A stretch of 32,988 nucleotides of DNA from Syntrophomonas sp. UBA4911 (lineage in GTDB: Bacteria; Bacillota; Syntrophomonadia; Syntrophomonadales; Syntrophomonadaceae), in contig DHCD01000005.1 in NCBI GenBank assembly GCA_002398105.1, positions 1 to 32,988 of the forward strand, in the 5' to 3' direction. Position numbers and translations under genes: made by a program. This document shows, piece by piece, positions 30,866 through 32,988 of the stretch. The notes under the pieces were generated by a model that was given only the letters and a program-made list of their open reading frames with translations, did not search any database and had not been told where the DNA came from. Each line of letters starts with the position of its first letter. The first letter of the stretch is position 1.

Positions 30866-31242
30866 ATTGGAAGAGAAAACAAATGGGCAGATAGATAAAA
30901 AATATAATCCCTATGTATCCGGGTGTATTCTTATGCATGCACAGCCGGCGACACAACGATTGGCACATCAAAACTTATATAAATTGATTAATATGTTGTC
31001 CCCCTCTTTGCAGAGGGGCTTTTTTGTCTGGCAAAGACCAGAAAAGACTGAATAGTAAAAATGTAATCAATGGATACTTTGTTTAACAGAGTTCCCTTAG
31101 TGGTTAATGTGGAGTTGGCAGACGTTCTAGAACTAAACGAAGCAGATGAAGGAAAAAACTGCAGAAATAATCTATAATACAATCAATAAGGATGTAAATC
31201 GCAAAACCCGTCCCCTTTATTTTTAGATTGGAGGTTTATCAC
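30866..31242. other. Gene-poor stretch with an isolated intrinsic terminator
   Basis: No protein gene is supported here. A strong terminator, CCCCTCT (31001-31007)/AGAGGGG (31012-31018) plus TTTTTTG, stands with no gene in front of it, so a short untranslated transcript from the 30870-31000 region is possible; TATAAT at 30903-30908 lacks a good -35 partner. After it, a 35-codon frame (31070-31177) has no ribosome-binding site. The promoter for rubredoxin should lie before 31230. Confidence 0.5.
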
Positions 31243-31404
31243 ATGAAAAAATATGTTTGTAGCGTCTGCGGCTATATTTATGATCCGGCAATAGGCGATC
31301 CTGATGGTGGTATCGCGCCGGGTACTTCCTTCCGGGATATTCCTGATGATTGGGTTTGCCCCATCTGCGGTGCGGGTAAAGATATGTTTGAAGCGGAAGA
31401 ATAA
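31243..31404 (+). CDS. Rubredoxin
   Basis: A 53-residue iron protein with two CxxCG knuckles, CSVCGY near the start and CPICGAGK near the end, and the intervening GDPDGGIAPGTSF and DDWVCP segments standard for the family. It carries one electron on a single Fe(Cys)4 site. GGAGG precedes the ATG by 8 nt. It lies 156 nt ahead of the FprA flavodiiron gene, its usual electron acceptor in oxygen- or NO-reducing detoxification. Confidence 0.97.
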   Translation: MKKYVCSVCGYIYDPAIGDPDGGIAPGTSFRDIPDDWVCPICGAGKDMFEAEE

Positions 31405-31560
31405 GTTAATTATTTGAAACTCGGGCGTTAAGAAAGAGAAACCAGATTGATTAAAGAATTGGGTGGGTTAAAAAAGCAAACGGATAGTAAATCCTTAAAG
31501 CTGATGTAGGACATAATTAAATGTACGTTATGAATGCCGGCATTGGGAATGGAGGTTTTC

Positions 31561-32748
31561 ATGAAAAAACTGATAAAGAATAATGTCCATTGGGTCGGAA
31601 AAGTTGACTGGGAGCTTGAAAGATTTCATGGGTATGAACTTTCAACCCACCATGGATCCACCTATAATTCCTATTTGATACAGGAGAGAAAAAATGTTCT
31701 GGTTGATACTGTCTGGATGCCTTTTGCAAAAGAATTTGTAGCTAATTTAACCAGAGAAATTGACCTGAATCAGATTGATTTCATCATCATCAACCACGGT
31801 GAAGTGGATCACAGTGGAGCTCTGACTGCCTTGATGAAGCATATTCCCAATACTCCTATTTATTGTACTGCCAACGCGGTAAAATCGCTGAAAGGTCAAT
31901 ATCATCAAGATTGGAATTTTCAAACGGTTAAAACCGGAGATAAGCTGGATATAGGCAATGGCAAAGAACTTATTTTTGTGGAAATGCCCATGCTGCATTG
32001 GCCGGACAGCATGGCTACTTATATGACCAAGGACAATATACTGTTTAGTAATGATGCTTTCGGTCAACATTATGCTAGTGAGAGATTATTCAACGATTTG
32101 GTGGATCAGGGTGATTTGTTTAAAGAAGCCATAAAATACTATGCCAATATTTTGGCTCCCTTTAGCCAGGTGCTCAGAAAAAAATTGGAGGAAATCCGAT
32201 CATTAGAATTGGCAATTGACATCATTGCCACCAGTCATGGTGTTATATGGAGAGACAAGCCGATGCAAATCGTGGAAGCCTATTCGCAATGGGCTAACGA
32301 TTATAAGGAAAATCAGATAACCATTATTTACGATACCATGTGGAACGGCACGAAAAAAATCGCGGAGAAGATTGCGCTGGGAATAGAACTGGCCGACCCT
32401 GCCGTGGTCGTAAAAGTATTTAATCTTTCCAAAAGTGATCAGAACGATCTGATAACCGAAGTCTTTAAATCCAAGCAGGTCGTTATTGGCTCGCCTACAA
32501 TCAACAGAAGCATTCTGCATTCAATCGCTGGCTTTTTACATTTGATGAAAGAACTTAAATTCAAAAATAAGAAAGCGGCGGCTTTTGGCTGTTATGGCTG
32601 GAGCGGCGAATCGACTAAAGTGATAAATGAATTATTAGGTGATGCAGGTTTCGAAATAATTGATGAAGGCTTCAGAAATCAATGGAATCCCAATGAAGAG
32701 CGGCAGCTGGACGCAATTGAATATGGTAAAAAAATTGCAAATGCATGA
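31561..32748 (+). CDS. fprA: FprA-family A-type flavoprotein (flavodiiron protein)
   Basis: A 395-residue cytoplasmic enzyme that reduces O2 to water, or NO to N2O, with electrons from rubredoxin. The N-terminal MBL-fold diiron domain shows HGEVDHSG (HxExDH), MLHWPDSM and FSNDAFGQH as iron ligands. The C-terminal flavodoxin domain begins at TIIYDTMWNGTKKIAE (FMN-phosphate loop) and includes SPTINRSI and FGCYGWSGE. ATG 31561 is chosen because GGAGG lies about 6 nt upstream and the protein then begins MKKLIKNNVHWVG as in relatives; ATG 31534 lacks support. Confidence 0.96.
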   Translation: MKKLIKNNVHWVGKVDWELERFHGYELSTHHGSTYNSYLIQERKNVLVDTVWMPFAKEFVANLTREIDLNQIDFIIINHGEVDHSGALTALMKHIPNTPIYCTANAVKSLKGQYHQDWNFQTVKTGDKLDIGNGKELIFVEMPMLHWPDSMATYMTKDNILFSNDAFGQHYASERLFNDLVDQGDLFKEAIKYYANILAPFSQVLRKKLEEIRSLELAIDIIATSHGVIWRDKPMQIVEAYSQWANDYKENQITIIYDTMWNGTKKIAEKIALGIELADPAVVVKVFNLSKSDQNDLITEVFKSKQVVIGSPTINRSILHSIAGFLHLMKELKFKNKKAAAFGCYGWSGESTKVINELLGDAGFEIIDEGFRNQWNPNEERQLDAIEYGKKIANA

Positions 32749-32855
32749 GAACTTCGAAGCAAAAGGCTAAATGAGGTAAAAAAGCCTATGAATTCTTGCC
32801 TGAAAGGATGGTTTTTAAACTATTTACACAATGCTAAACTATTAGTTGGTGGATT

Positions 32856-32907
32856 AAAGGGCGCTTTGCTATACCATTCGTTGATGGCATAATAAAACGC
32901 CCCTTTT
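32856..32907. terminator. Terminator between convergent fprA and TOBE-protein genes
   Basis: AAAGGGCG and TTTGCTAT with CCAT on the left (32856-32876 region) pair with ATGG, CATAAT and AAACGCCCCTTTT on the right (to 32907), giving a long interrupted stem with a TTCGTTG-like loop and a terminal T-run. A-rich and T-rich flanks allow use in both directions. Confidence 0.75.
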
Positions 32908-32921
32908 CTGTGCCACCGGGT

Positions 32922-32988
32922 TTATTTGACAAATACTACATTGATGGCTTTTATTAACGCAGTGACATTATCGCCCTGCTTAAACCCA
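32922..32988 (-). CDS. C-terminal end of a TOBE/Mop-like molybdate- or molybdopterin-binding protein (partial)
   Basis: Only the last 21 residues are in the window; the gene continues past the right edge. Read on the reverse strand they give GFKQGDNVTALIKAINVVFV then Lys and a TAA stop. The F-K-x-G-D-x-V-T-A-L-I-K-A pattern is the end of a TOBE domain, as in Mop proteins and ModE/ModC C-termini that bind molybdate or tungstate. Whether it is a stand-alone Mop or a longer protein cannot be told. Confidence 0.7.
   Translation of the reverse strand, partial: GFKQGDNVTALIKAINVVFVK

Noticed and set aside
30867..31055. 62-residue forward frame after tRNA-Val
   Set aside because: It reads straight through a strong intrinsic terminator and has no ribosome-binding site.
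31070..31177. 35-codon frame reading MDTLFNRVPLVVNVELADVL, faintly like part of a FliN/SpoA-type domain
   Set aside because: No ribosome-binding site, no flagellar neighbours and too short to judge; probably chance.
1..32988. CRISPR array, transposase or integrase genes
   Set aside because: No regularly spaced repeats and no DDE or recombinase-type protein were seen in any frame.

Overview
The window reads as chromosome of an anaerobic, low-to-mid-GC Firmicute of the class Clostridia, plausibly a syntrophic or Peptococcaceae/Syntrophomonadaceae-like spore former. The reasons are very strong Shine-Dalgarno sites with frequent TTG/GTG starts, a PdaB-type sporulation deacetylase, rubredoxin plus an FprA flavodiiron protein, an LctP-type lactate permease, DUF3842 and a complete [NiFe] uptake hydrogenase locus. 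Genus cannot be fixed from the sequence alone.

Layout. (1) 1-2110: a promoter, a fluoride riboswitch and enolase, then a HAD-like soluble phosphatase. (2) 2480-5440: a metallo-beta-lactamase (MBL) fold enzyme carrying a copied Tat leader, a convergent second MBL hydrolase and a ChbG/YdjC deacetylase. (3) 5675-7510: lactate permease, then a palindromic intergenic element. (4) 7580-13130: a small reverse-strand gene, an attenuator-like hairpin, then DUF3842, an FmdE-family protein, an unusual CooT-DUF4198 fusion and an ECF nickel/cobalt transporter (CbiM, PDGLE/CbiN-like, CbiQ, CbiO). (5) 13398-23197: a structured leader RNA with an intrinsic terminator, then hypA, hypB, hydrogenase small and large subunits, cytochrome b, maturation protease, hypF, hypC, hypD and hypE. 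(6) 23331-27400: small hypothetical genes, rmuC and a 29-residue microgene with its own promoter and terminator. (7) 27450-28995: two reverse-strand polysaccharide deacetylases. (8) 29100-30865: a tRNA-Val remnant, a small membrane protein, a TipA-like MerR regulator with a 19-bp-spacer promoter, and an intact tRNA-Val(GAC). (9) 31243-end: rubredoxin, FprA flavodiiron protein, and the C-terminal end of a reverse-strand molybdate/molybdopterin-binding (TOBE/Mop-like) protein.

How it fits together. Regions 4 and 5 form one nickel-to-hydrogenase supply line. The ECF transporter imports nickel, the CooT-DUF4198 fusion may bind or buffer it, HypA/HypB insert it, HypC/D/E/F build the Fe(CN)2CO centre, the endopeptidase trims the large subunit, and the Tat-exported heterodimer passes electrons to a membrane cytochrome b. 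The small subunit has a cysteine where classical enzymes have the medial-cluster proline, so three [4Fe-4S] clusters are likely.

The most notable points are the fluoride switch on enolase (a fluoride-sensitive enzyme), the duplication of the hydrogenase Tat leader onto an unrelated MBL enzyme 12 kb away, the CooT-DUF4198 fusion, the leader RNA before hypA (possibly Moco-riboswitch-like), and repeated ATGAA-loop hairpins in the leaders of both nickel loci.
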